Source of the DNA: Flavobacteriales bacterium
GTDB lineage: Bacteria > Bacteroidota > Bacteroidia > Flavobacteriales_D > Crocinitomicaceae
DNA: 64,000 nt
Assembly: GCA_947500755.1 (NCBI GenBank)
Contig: CANMTO010000004.1
Span: 45,663-109,662, forward strand
Direction of reading: 5' to 3'
Shown: in pieces, positions 53,758-62,899 of the stretch
Layout: each line of letters begins with the position of its first letter
Position numbering within the stretch: the stretch's first letter is position 1
The notes under the pieces: generated by a model
What the model was told of the DNA's origin: nothing
The model's database searches: none
The model's input: only the letters and a program-made list of their open reading frames with translations
Made by a program: the position numbers and the translations under genes

Positions 53758-53789
53758 CACCCTTTAATTTACGATAATATTGCGACTCA

Positions 53790-56762
53790 ATGAGAAATAA
53801 GGGATTTTTTTGGTTTTTAACCATTTTACTGACGGTAGTTTGTTTATATCAGCTATCATTTACTTGGTATGCTACACGTGAGGAGCGCAAGGCAGAAAAA
53901 GAAGCGGTGGCGCGAGTAAGTGAATTAAAGAAAGAAGCCTTCAATCAACCGGATTCCTTAAAAGGCATTGGTTTCTTGCCGAACAATACGAAAGTTGATT
54001 TTAATACCCCAGAAGGAGAAGAGTTAGCCAAGGCGGCGTTTATCAATGATATCCTTAAAGAACGAGGTTCCAAACCCGTTTATCCAATCTTTGGTTCAAC
54101 GTTTTCCGAAGTGAAAAAGCGTTCTTTGGCTTTTGGTCTTGACTTAGTAGGAGGAATGAGCGTTACCATGGAGATTTCCACAGGGGATCTTTTAATGAGT
54201 CATGCGCAAAGCCCGAATTCATTAAAGTTTCGTAAAATCTACAACGAAGCCAATGCTAAATATGTAGACGGCAAAGGAGATTTTCTAGAATTATTTGTTG
54301 CGTCGGCAAAGAATAACAACATGAAATTAGGGCTTCTTTTGAAGGGGGATGGAATTGGAGTTAACTCTACCGATACCGAAGTAGAAACGTATTTTAGAGA
54401 CCTTCTGACTTCCGCAATGGATGGTGTGGAGCAAATCATGTATCGCCGGATCAATCAATTTGGCGTAGCGCAACCGAACATTCAAAAAGACCTTTCGACG
54501 AATCGGTTGTATATAGAATTACCGGGAGTTCAAGATGAAAATACCGTTGCACAGAAATTAAAATCAACGGCAAACCTTGAGTTTTTTGAAACCTACATGC
54601 CTTCTGAATTAAATGCGGAACTCACCGCTGCTGATGCCGTGAGTAAGGCTCCAGAACGTATGGATAACTCCTCGGGTACCACTGCTGCCTCGGATACTAC
54701 CCAAACCCTTGCCGATGCAAATAAGTCATTATCAGGTGGATTAGACAAAGGATTGATGTCGTACATTCAACCGGTTGGCCAATTTGCCATCGGGTTTGCT
54801 TTAGCCAAAGACCGTGCAGCCGTAGACCAACTCCTTCGACGAGCAGACATTCAGCAAATTTTTGCAGGAAAGAACGTTAAATTCATGTGGGGTGCAGAAC
54901 CGGATGAGTTAACGAATAAAAAGAAACAAACAGGGTACATGCTTTACGCATGTAAAGTGCCGATCGATGGGAAAGCACGTGTGAACGGACAGCACATTTC
55001 CAGTGCATCAACGGGGTATGACCAGCGTGATGGAAAAATCACGGTAGATCTTGCCATGACCGCTGAAGGTACCGATGAGTGGGGTCAGATGACCACCGAG
55101 AATAAAGACCGAATTGTGGCAATTACCATGGATAACGTGGTGTATTCAGCGCCTACAGTTATTAATCCAATTACCAACGGAAATACACAAATCTCCGGTA
55201 GTTTCAGTTTTGAAGAGGCAGAATCCTTATCGGGGTTATTAAACGGTGGAGCTTTGCCTGCGCCATGTTTGATCAAAGAACAGAATCGAGTGGGTCCGAG
55301 CATCGGAGCTGAGAACTCAAGTGCAGGGTTAGTGTCCTTTGGATTTGCATTCCTTGCGGTATTGTTGTACATGTATTTCTATTACGGGAAGTCCGGAATA
55401 GCAGCAAACATAGCCTTGTTTGCAAACGTAATCTTCATTATGGGGTGTTTGGCATCCTTTGGTGCGGTACTTACCCTAGCCGGGATTGCCGGGATCATCC
55501 TAACCATTGGTACTGCGGTGGATGCAAATATTTTGATCTTTGAGCGTATTCGTGAAGAACAACGCGCAGGTAATGAAACCTCCAAAGCGATTGAAATTGG
55601 TTTCAAGAAAGCGTTGCCATCCATCATCGATGCGAATATGACACACTTATTGGTTGCCGTGATTCTTAAGTATTTTGGAACGGGTGAAATTGAATCCTTT
55701 GCAACCACGCTTATTGTGGGGATATTCACTTCGGTGTTTTCTGCCATCTTTATTTCTAGATTGGTTATTTCCTTCTGGATGGAGCGAAATAAAGGAGTGT
55801 CTTTCGATACAAAATACTCGAAAGGCTTGTTTCAAAACTTTAACTTCAACTGGATTGGTGCGCGGAAGTATTTTTACATCTTCTCTATTTCTGTAACAGT
55901 AATCGGAATGGTGAGTTTGTTTACTCGCGGACTGAAAGAAAGTGTGGAATTTACCGGTGGACGTACCTTCTCTGTGAAGTTTGATAAAAAAGCAGATATC
56001 GAGAAAATCCGTGCAGAGTTGAATAAAACCTTCATTGAGAATAAAGAGGTTTCATCCATTGAGTTAAAAACTGTTTCCAATGAGTTTAATGTAGAGATTA
56101 CAACAAACTACAAATTGAAAGAAGATGGTGCTACGGAAGAGGTCAAAGGAAAAATGTTAGAGGCCCTTAAAGTCTTGGAGCCGTCTATGGGTAAATCTGT
56201 CATTATGGGTCAGCGAACAGTGAGCGCCTCTGTATCCAGTGAATTATGGAACTCTTCATTCATCTCGATGACCGTGGCCTTAATTGCCATCTTCTTGTAC
56301 ATCCTATTCCGTTTTGGATATTGGCAGTATTCAGTAGGTGCGATTGTTGGATTAATCCACGATGCCTTCTTTGTAATCTCTGTGTTCTCTCTATTACATG
56401 GATGGCTACCGTTTAGCTTAGACATTAATCAGGCCTTTATTGCAGCCATTTTAACGGTTATTGGGTACTCAATGAACGATACGGTCATTGTATTCGATAG
56501 GATACGTGAAAACTTACGCGCTAGCGGCGATACAGAGCATCATTACGAAATCATCAACCGGTCCCTAAATACTACCTTGAGTCGTACCTTTAACACTTCG
56601 ATGATTCTCTTTGTGGTGGTGTTAATCATGTTTATTTTCGGTGGACCATCCATCAAAGGATTCCTGTTTGCATTGTTGGTAGGTGTACTTATCGGTACAT
56701 ATTCATCCCTGTGTGTAGCTACACCAATTCTAATCGATTTCTCCAAGCGGTTGAAAGCATAA
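53790..56762 (+). CDS. secDF: Fused protein-export membrane protein SecDF
   Basis: This 990-residue fusion of SecD and SecF assists SecYEG export using the proton gradient. The first membrane helix (about 5-26) is followed by the large periplasmic P1 region (including VAQPNIQKDLSTNRLYIELPGVQ, visible as FGVAQPNIQKDL and LYIELPGVQDENT). Helices with TVDANILIF-type TAVDANILIFERIREE come next. The SecF half begins near 685 and contains SMNDTVIVFDRIREN. Twelve helices are expected. The fusion is normal in Bacteroidota. It feeds the Sec-dependent T9SS cargo encoded in this window. Confidence 0.96.
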   Translation: MRNKGFFWFLTILLTVVCLYQLSFTWYATREERKAEKEAVARVSELKKEAFNQPDSLKGIGFLPNNTKVDFNTPEGEELAKAAFINDILKERGSKPVYPIFGSTFSEVKKRSLAFGLDLVGGMSVTMEISTGDLLMSHAQSPNSLKFRKIYNEANAKYVDGKGDFLELFVASAKNNNMKLGLLLKGDGIGVNSTDTEVETYFRDLLTSAMDGVEQIMYRRINQFGVAQPNIQKDLSTNRLYIELPGVQDENTVAQKLKSTANLEFFETYMPSELNAELTAADAVSKAPERMDNSSGTTAASDTTQTLADANKSLSGGLDKGLMSYIQPVGQFAIGFALAKDRAAVDQLLRRADIQQIFAGKNVKFMWGAEPDELTNKKKQTGYMLYACKVPIDGKARVNGQHISSASTGYDQRDGKITVDLAMTAEGTDEWGQMTTENKDRIVAITMDNVVYSAPTVINPITNGNTQISGSFSFEEAESLSGLLNGGALPAPCLIKEQNRVGPSIGAENSSAGLVSFGFAFLAVLLYMYFYYGKSGIAANIALFANVIFIMGCLASFGAVLTLAGIAGIILTIGTAVDANILIFERIREEQRAGNETSKAIEIGFKKALPSIIDANMTHLLVAVILKYFGTGEIESFATTLIVGIFTSVFSAIFISRLVISFWMERNKGVSFDTKYSKGLFQNFNFNWIGARKYFYIFSISVTVIGMVSLFTRGLKESVEFTGGRTFSVKFDKKADIEKIRAELNKTFIENKEVSSIELKTVSNEFNVEITTNYKLKEDGATEEVKGKMLEALKVLEPSMGKSVIMGQRTVSASVSSELWNSSFISMTVALIAIFLYILFRFGYWQYSVGAIVGLIHDAFFVISVFSLLHGWLPFSLDINQAFIAAILTVIGYSMNDTVIVFDRIRENLRASGDTEHHYEIINRSLNTTLSRTFNTSMILFVVVLIMFIFGGPSIKGFLFALLVGVLIGTYSSLCVATPILIDFSKRLKA

Positions 56763-56785
56763 CTTTTGACTGTATTTATTGAAAG

Positions 56786-56810
56786 AACCATCCTTCGGGT
56801 TGGTTTTTTT
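56786..56810 (+). terminator. Intrinsic terminator after secDF
   Basis: AACCATCC, a TTCG tetraloop and GGTTGGTT form an 8-bp stem with one T-T mismatch, followed by a T run to 56810. It lies 24 bases after the secDF stop. Confidence 0.85.
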
Positions 56811-56894
56811 GTGTTCAGGTACATTGCAGGCTTTTTAAAGATGTAATGTTCATAAATCATTGATTTTACATGCGTTTCGACGGCCTTTAACGCC

Positions 56895-56902
56895 TATTTT
56901 TG
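56895..56902 (+). promoter_or_regulatory. -7 promoter element for parE-parC
   Basis: TATTTTTG fits TAnnTTTG and lies 17 bases before ATG 56920. It falls inside a longer possible reading frame and so supports the later start. Confidence 0.55.
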
Positions 56903-56919
56903 TTAGGATACACTTTACT

Positions 56920-58797
56920 ATGGCAGAAAATCAATATACAGAAGATAATATTCGTTCGCTGGATTGGAAGGAGCACATTCGCTTGCGTCCCGGCATGTAC
57001 ATTGGTAAGCTTGGGGATGGCGCCGCAGCCGACGATGGGATTTACATCCTCGTTAAAGAGGTGGTTGATAATTGCATCGATGAATTCGTCATGGGGAATG
57101 GAAAGCGGGTAGACATCAAGGTTAAAGATGGGATGGTTTCCGTGCGAGATTATGGCCGAGGTATTCCCTTGGGGAAAGTGGTGGAGGTGGTTTCTAAAAT
57201 GAATACCGGTGGTAAGTATGATTCAAAAGCATTCAAGAAATCCGTTGGGTTAAATGGCGTAGGTACTAAAGCGGTTAATGCGCTTTCTTCTTATTTTAAA
57301 GTGTACTCGGTGCGGGATGGCCAAATGAAGTCGGCTGAATTTTCCGTGGGGAATTTAGTGAGTGAAACGGAATTTATTTCAACCACGGAACAAAATGGAA
57401 CCTACGTAGAGTTTATCCCAGATGAGCAAATTTTCAAGAAGTTCGCTTACAAGACGACCTATCTAGAGAAAATGATGTGGAATTACTGCTACCTCAATAG
57501 GGGGCTTAGCATGTATTACAATGGGGAGAAATTTCAGTCCAAGGACGGTCTGAAAGATTTATTGGAAAACAACATGGATGGTGATCCCCTGTATCCCATC
57601 ATTCACTTAGAAGACGAAGATATCGAAGTTGCCTTTACACACGGTAGAACCTACGGAGAGGATTATTATTCCTTTGTGAATGGTCAGCACACCACCCAAG
57701 GAGGAACGCATCAAAGTGCGTTTCGGGAATCTGTTGCCAAAGTAATTCGTGACTTTTATAATAAGAACTACGAAGCTTCTGACATTCGTCAATCCATTGT
57801 TGCTGCGATTGCAGTCAAGGTTATTGAACCGGTATTTGAATCTCAAACCAAGACAAAGCTAGGGTCTGTTGAGATTGAGCCAGAAGGTAAATCTATGCGC
57901 GCATTCGTGAATGATTTTCTAAAAGATAAATTAGATAATTATTTACACCGAAATCCGGACGTAGCTGAAACGATTGAAAAGAAAATTAAACAAGCCGAAC
58001 GGGAACGTAAGGAATTGGCAGGTATTCGGAAAATTGCTCGGGACCGTTCCAAAAAAGCAAGCCTTCACAATAAAAAACTTCGGGATTGTAGAATCCATCT
58101 AACGGATTTAAAAGACATTCGCCGGGAGAATACCACCTTGTTTATTACCGAAGGGGATTCCGCCAGTGGCTCGATTACAAAGTCTCGCGATGTGAATACC
58201 CAAGCGGTTTTTTCTTTGCGTGGTAAACCCTTGAATGTATATGGCCTTACTAAAAAGGTGGTGTATGAAAACGAAGAGTTTAATCTGGTGCAAGCCGCCT
58301 TGGACATCGAAGATGATTTAGATAATTTACGATACAACCGCATAGTAATTGCAACCGATGCCGATGTGGATGGAATGCACATTCGGATGCTTTTACTAAC
58401 GTTTTTCCTTCAATTCTTTCCCGACTTGGTGAAACGGAATCATGTATATGTATTGCAAACGCCACTTTTCCGTGTCCGAAATAAAAAGAAAACCATATAT
58501 TGCTACTCCGATGAGGAACGAAGAAATGCAATCCTAGAGCTGGGAAAGGCCCCCGAAATCACCCGATTTAAAGGACTCGGAGAGATATCACCCGATGAAT
58601 TCGTGCATTTTATTGGAGAAGACATTCGCCTAGAGCCTGTACTCTTAAGTAAAGAAGCCTCGATCGACTCAATTCTATCGTATTTCATGGGTAAAAATAC
58701 CCAGGAACGTCAAGATTTTATTATCGAGAATTTACGGGTAGTGAAAGATAAGGCCGCTGATGATGGAAAAGAACATACTGAATTAGAAGTCGCATAA
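56920..58797 (+). CDS. parE: DNA topoisomerase IV subunit B
   Basis: This 625-residue type IIA topoisomerase ATPase subunit drives decatenation of daughter chromosomes. GHKL motifs are [21 protein letters not shown] and [12 protein letters not shown]. The TOPRIM part has [10 protein letters not shown] and [10 protein letters not shown]. The C-terminal zone ([14 protein letters not shown]) is standard. It lacks the GyrB-specific insertions and is directly followed by the A subunit, which supports ParE. ATG 56920 ([20 protein letters not shown]) is chosen because the -7 box at 56895 lies upstream. Confidence 0.93.
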   Translation: MAENQYTEDNIRSLDWKEHIRLRPGMYIGKLGDGAAADDGIYILVKEVVDNCIDEFVMGNGKRVDIKVKDGMVSVRDYGRGIPLGKVVEVVSKMNTGGKYDSKAFKKSVGLNGVGTKAVNALSSYFKVYSVRDGQMKSAEFSVGNLVSETEFISTTEQNGTYVEFIPDEQIFKKFAYKTTYLEKMMWNYCYLNRGLSMYYNGEKFQSKDGLKDLLENNMDGDPLYPIIHLEDEDIEVAFTHGRTYGEDYYSFVNGQHTTQGGTHQSAFRESVAKVIRDFYNKNYEASDIRQSIVAAIAVKVIEPVFESQTKTKLGSVEIEPEGKSMRAFVNDFLKDKLDNYLHRNPDVAETIEKKIKQAERERKELAGIRKIARDRSKKASLHNKKLRDCRIHLTDLKDIRRENTTLFITEGDSASGSITKSRDVNTQAVFSLRGKPLNVYGLTKKVVYENEEFNLVQAALDIEDDLDNLRYNRIVIATDADVDGMHIRMLLLTFFLQFFPDLVKRNHVYVLQTPLFRVRNKKKTIYCYSDEERRNAILELGKAPEITRFKGLGEISPDEFVHFIGEDIRLEPVLLSKEASIDSILSYFMGKNTQERQDFIIENLRVVKDKAADDGKEHTELEVA

Positions 58798-58798
58798 C

Positions 58799-61495
58799 AT
58801 GGCAGAAGACGAAATAGAAGATATCACGCCTCAAGGTGAAGAGCATAACCCCTTTGAAAATAAGAAGGTAGATGAAAAAATAGTTCCCGTAAGTGGACTC
58901 TATGAGAATTGGTTTTTGGATTACGCGAGCTATGTGATTTTAGAACGCGCTGTTCCGTCATTGCAAGATGGGTTGAAGCCTGTGCAACGTCGAATTTTGC
59001 ACTCCATGCGCGAAATGGAGGATGGACGCTACAATAAAGTGGCTAACATCATTGGAAATACCATGAAATTTCACCCCCATGGGGATGCTTCGATTGGGGA
59101 TGCCTTGGTGCAATTAGGGCAAAAAGAATTATTGATTGATTGCCAAGGGAACTGGGGTAATACCTTAACTGGGGATGGCGCTGCAGCTGCACGTTATATT
59201 GAAGCTCGCTTGTCCAAGTTTGCATTGCATGTTGCGTTCAATGCGAAAACAACCACGTGGCTTTCTTCGTATGACGGCAGAAATAAGGAACCTGAGAATT
59301 TACCAATGAAATTTCCGCTCTTGCTTGCGCAAGGTGCAGAAGGAATTGCCGTGGGAATGGCATGTAAGTTTTTACCGCACAATTTCATCGAACTCATTGA
59401 TAATTCCATGAATCACCTCCGTGGAAAAAAAGTAGAAATTTCTCCGGATTTCCCGAATGGAGGAATGGCAGACTTCACAAATTATAACGACGGATTAAGA
59501 GGCGGGAGGGTTCGTGTCCGTGCCAAAATCAAGAAGGCAGATACAAAGACCCTAATTGTGCACGAAATTCCATTCGGTACAACTACTACGTCCTTGATCG
59601 AATCCGTATTAAAAGCCAATGATAAAGGCAAGATTAAGATAAAAAAGATTGAAGATAACACCTCGTCACAAGCCGAAATCATCATTCATTTGGCGCCAGG
59701 TGTTTCTCCGGATAAAACCATAGATGCCTTATACGCCTTTACAGATTGTGAGGTGTCAATTTCGCCAAACTCTTCCATCATTGACGTCGATACTCCGCGT
59801 TTCCTAGGGGTTTCCGAAATTCTAAAAATCAATACCGACCATACCGTTCGCCTGTTAAAATTAGAACTCGAAATTCGACTGGATGAATTAGAGCGGCAAT
59901 GGCATTTTTCTACCTTGGAAAAGTTGTTCATTAACCACGAAATGTACATCGATTTCAAATTGTACAGCGATCGTGAATCCTTGTACGTGTATTTATACGA
60001 CCGCTTTAAACCGTTTAAAAAACAACTCATTCGAGAAATTGTCGATGAAGATTTACATAAACTCACGCAAATTCCAATGATTCGGATTACCCGGTTCGAT
60101 GGAGCCAAGGCAGATGAATCCTTGTTGAAAATTGAGGAAGAAATGGAGCAGGTAAAACATCACCTGGCTAACTTAATCGACTTTGCCCTTGATTATTATA
60201 AAGACCTTAAAAAGCGTTTCGGTGACGGAAAAGAACGAAAAACAGAAATTAAGATCTTTGATACCATCAGTGCCACTAAGGTGATTATCGCCAATCGGAA
60301 GTTGTATGTGGATATTGAAGAAGGATTTATTGGATACGGCTTACGTAAGAATGAACCGGTCAGTGATTGTTCTGAAATTGATGACATCATTTGCTTTTTC
60401 TCTTCCGGTAAAATGCTAATCACAAAGGTTTCCGATAAGAAATTTGTAGGGAAGGATTTAGTGTATGCAAACGTTTGGAAAAAAGGAGATACACGAACGA
60501 TATATCACATGTTCTATCAAGATGGTCTAGGTGGTTCAACCATGATGAAACGCTTCTATGTCAATTCAATTACCCGAGATACAGAATATGATTTAACGCG
60601 TGGCCTCAAAGGATCAAAAATGTTATATTTTTCTGTGCATCCGAACGGTGAGCGTGAGGTGGTTTCCGTGTTATTACGTCCAAGACCCCATTTAAAACGC
60701 CTTCGATTTGATGTCGATTTAGGCGAGTTATTGATTAAAGGAAGAAATTCCGCGGGTAATCGCGCGACCAAAGAAATCATTCAGAAAATCATCCAAAAAG
60801 AGGTAGGCGGAAGCACCTTGGCTGCGAGAAAAATATGGTATGATGATGTGGTTGGACGGTTAAATGATGAGGGTAGAGGTAGGTTTCTTGGAGATTTCAA
60901 AGGTGACGATCGAATTCTCACCTTGTATAGAAATGGCGAATATCGCCTAAGTTCATTCGATCTTTCAAATCACTTTGACGAAGATATGGTTCATTTAGAA
61001 AAATGGAATCCGCACCGGCCCATCTCTTGTGTGTATTTCGATGCCGAAAAAGAAATCAACTTTGTCAAGCGCTTTACCTGTGAGGTAATGTCAGACAAAC
61101 GGGTTTCATTCATCAGTGAATTCGAAGGTTCGTACTTGCAAGTAGTTTCTACGGCATATCGTCCGGAAATTCGAGTAGTATTTAATAAGCAACTTAAGGA
61201 AACTAAATACCTTCCTGATCAAGTATTGAATTTAGCCGACTTAATCGATGTTAAAGGCATGAAAGCCCAAGGGAATCAAGTAACAAAAATGAAGGTTAAA
61301 GAGATTCTACTCACCCATGAAATTGCAGAAGGCAAAGAACCATGGCCAGTGGAAGATGTTCCGTTTGAAGTGGAAGGTAATATAGCTGCAGCCGAAGATT
61401 CAGCCGAAGATTCTGCAGAAGAAGAAACAGACGGATCTGTTGAATGGGACTTTACAAAAAAAGAGGATGACGATCAGCCTACCTTATTTGATTAG
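58799..61495 (+). CDS. parC: DNA topoisomerase IV subunit A
   Basis: This 898-residue DNA-cleaving subunit has catalytic Tyr133 in GAAAARYIEARLSKF. The N-terminal LQDGLKPVQRRILHSM and FHPHGDASIGDALVQL form the quinolone-binding region. The C-terminal beta-pinwheel lacks an obvious GyrA box. It ends in an acidic tail (AAEDSAEDSAEEETDGS) and PTLFD. It starts one base after the parE stop, so the two are coupled. The stop overlaps the convergent beta-helix gene by four bases. Confidence 0.93.
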   Translation: MAEDEIEDITPQGEEHNPFENKKVDEKIVPVSGLYENWFLDYASYVILERAVPSLQDGLKPVQRRILHSMREMEDGRYNKVANIIGNTMKFHPHGDASIGDALVQLGQKELLIDCQGNWGNTLTGDGAAAARYIEARLSKFALHVAFNAKTTTWLSSYDGRNKEPENLPMKFPLLLAQGAEGIAVGMACKFLPHNFIELIDNSMNHLRGKKVEISPDFPNGGMADFTNYNDGLRGGRVRVRAKIKKADTKTLIVHEIPFGTTTTSLIESVLKANDKGKIKIKKIEDNTSSQAEIIIHLAPGVSPDKTIDALYAFTDCEVSISPNSSIIDVDTPRFLGVSEILKINTDHTVRLLKLELEIRLDELERQWHFSTLEKLFINHEMYIDFKLYSDRESLYVYLYDRFKPFKKQLIREIVDEDLHKLTQIPMIRITRFDGAKADESLLKIEEEMEQVKHHLANLIDFALDYYKDLKKRFGDGKERKTEIKIFDTISATKVIIANRKLYVDIEEGFIGYGLRKNEPVSDCSEIDDIICFFSSGKMLITKVSDKKFVGKDLVYANVWKKGDTRTIYHMFYQDGLGGSTMMKRFYVNSITRDTEYDLTRGLKGSKMLYFSVHPNGEREVVSVLLRPRPHLKRLRFDVDLGELLIKGRNSAGNRATKEIIQKIIQKEVGGSTLAARKIWYDDVVGRLNDEGRGRFLGDFKGDDRILTLYRNGEYRLSSFDLSNHFDEDMVHLEKWNPHRPISCVYFDAEKEINFVKRFTCEVMSDKRVSFISEFEGSYLQVVSTAYRPEIRVVFNKQLKETKYLPDQVLNLADLIDVKGMKAQGNQVTKMKVKEILLTHEIAEGKEPWPVEDVPFEVEGNIAAAEDSAEDSAEEETDGSVEWDFTKKEDDDQPTLFD

Positions 61496-62889
61496 TTTCC
61501 AATAAACACCTTTTGAGTTTGACCACCTTCGCGACCTACAAGGTATATTCCTTGGGGCAGCGTAAGGCTGATTTTGTTCAATCCGACAGTTGCTGTAGCG
61601 TTCATTATTTTGGTTCCTTGGATGTCATAAATGGTGAAAATTTCAGGGATGTTGTTGTCAATTACTAAAGATTCGCCGTCATACCACGTATTCCATTGCT
61701 CATCCAAGGCGGTTACGCCAGCTGGACCACCCAAATCAATTTTGGAAACATAACTTAATACGGTCTGACAAGATGGGTCATAGATCGCATAGCTCACCAA
61801 ACCGCGAGTGATGTCATCGTATCCATCAAAGATGCCGTTTTCGATCACGGTAGAATCCTGAGAGCAGAAACAGTTCAGGTTCACTTGATAATTTTTATCC
61901 GTTAAATTTTCCAAGTTGTGAATCGTATTATTGCAAATGCTATTGCTATCAATGATGGTGGTGCTGGGATTGTATGCCGTTACTTGAATACCAATTCCAT
62001 TTCCATTGATTTGATTTTGACTCACAATGCCCGCGTCTCCAATTTTTAACGCAATGCCATTATTGGAAAAGGTTGAATTGGTAATCACGCAGGTAGAGCT
62101 CGCATCGATTCCGGTTCCATTCCCATCAAATACACATTGATTTACCGTAATGTTTGAAATTTCGGTCATCCCAAAGGTATTGTTGTAAAATTGAGAATTT
62201 TGAATTACTCCGGGCGAACCAATAATGTTGTTTTGATTTCCTGAGAATAAGCAATTGTTCACATTGATGTAGTTTGACCACGTAAATGAGCAAAAATTGT
62301 TTAAGAACTGGCAATTAGTAGCCGTTAATGAACCGTATAAAATCTGTGATGCTTGTCCAATGGAGTTTGATTCAAAAATACAGTTGTTATACACTAGATT
62401 AGCGTTTAATTGCAACCCATACTGGTTGGAACGGAAATAACATTCATCAAAAACATAATTCACGCCCGGTTGAGCGATGTCGTTATTAATTCCATACCAT
62501 GTATTATGCAATTCAAAATGATTCATTTGAACCGTTCCGCCTTGACTGCCTTTAATCCGAATTCCTTCCCAATTAAAGAAGCCTGTGGTAGTATCTGAAC
62601 TCGTAAAGACAATGGGCGCGTTACTCGTTCCATTCGCAATTAAACTTCCTCGAACTTCTAAATAAATAAAATTCCCTGTATTAAACGTGTAATCCGCTGA
62701 AACAATTACCTCAACACCAGGTTCAATTGTTAGCGTTCTATTGGGAAATACCACGATTGATCCCGTCACCAAATAGGGGCTGCCGGCCAGATTCCATGTC
62801 GTGTTATTGTAAATTCCTCCAGAAACTGAAGTTTGCGCAAATAAAGCGACAGAGCCGAGGATTGAAAAAATAAATAAGAGCGTTTTCAT
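61492..62889 (-). CDS. Parallel beta-helix T9SS protein
   Basis: This is a 465-residue secreted protein with a signal peptide at residues 1-18. The body is a right-handed parallel beta-helix with short Asn-rich rungs: CIFESNSIGQ, CQFLNNFCSF, CLFSGNQNNI, CVFDGNGTGI, STFSNNGIALK. A conserved module near residue 345 (CFCSQDSTVIENGIFDGYDD, RGLVSYAIYD) precedes a T9SS tail (QGIYLVGREGGQTQKVFIGN). Such helices often bind or cut polysaccharide, but no catalytic residues stand out. It is a tandem paralogue of the gene at 62900. Confidence 0.82.
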   Translation of the reverse strand: MKTLLFIFSILGSVALFAQTSVSGGIYNNTTWNLAGSPYLVTGSIVVFPNRTLTIEPGVEVIVSADYTFNTGNFIYLEVRGSLIANGTSNAPIVFTSSDTTTGFFNWEGIRIKGSQGGTVQMNHFELHNTWYGINNDIAQPGVNYVFDECYFRSNQYGLQLNANLVYNNCIFESNSIGQASQILYGSLTATNCQFLNNFCSFTWSNYINVNNCLFSGNQNNIIGSPGVIQNSQFYNNTFGMTEISNITVNQCVFDGNGTGIDASSTCVITNSTFSNNGIALKIGDAGIVSQNQINGNGIGIQVTAYNPSTTIIDSNSICNNTIHNLENLTDKNYQVNLNCFCSQDSTVIENGIFDGYDDITRGLVSYAIYDPSCQTVLSYVSKIDLGGPAGVTALDEQWNTWYDGESLVIDNNIPEIFTIYDIQGTKIMNATATVGLNKISLTLPQGIYLVGREGGQTQKVFIGN

Positions 62890-62899
62890 AGGAGTACTA

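Noticed and set aside
55085..55747. Minus-strand open frames inside secDF
   Set aside because: They mirror the biased codon use of the membrane-helix region of secDF and have no independent signals.
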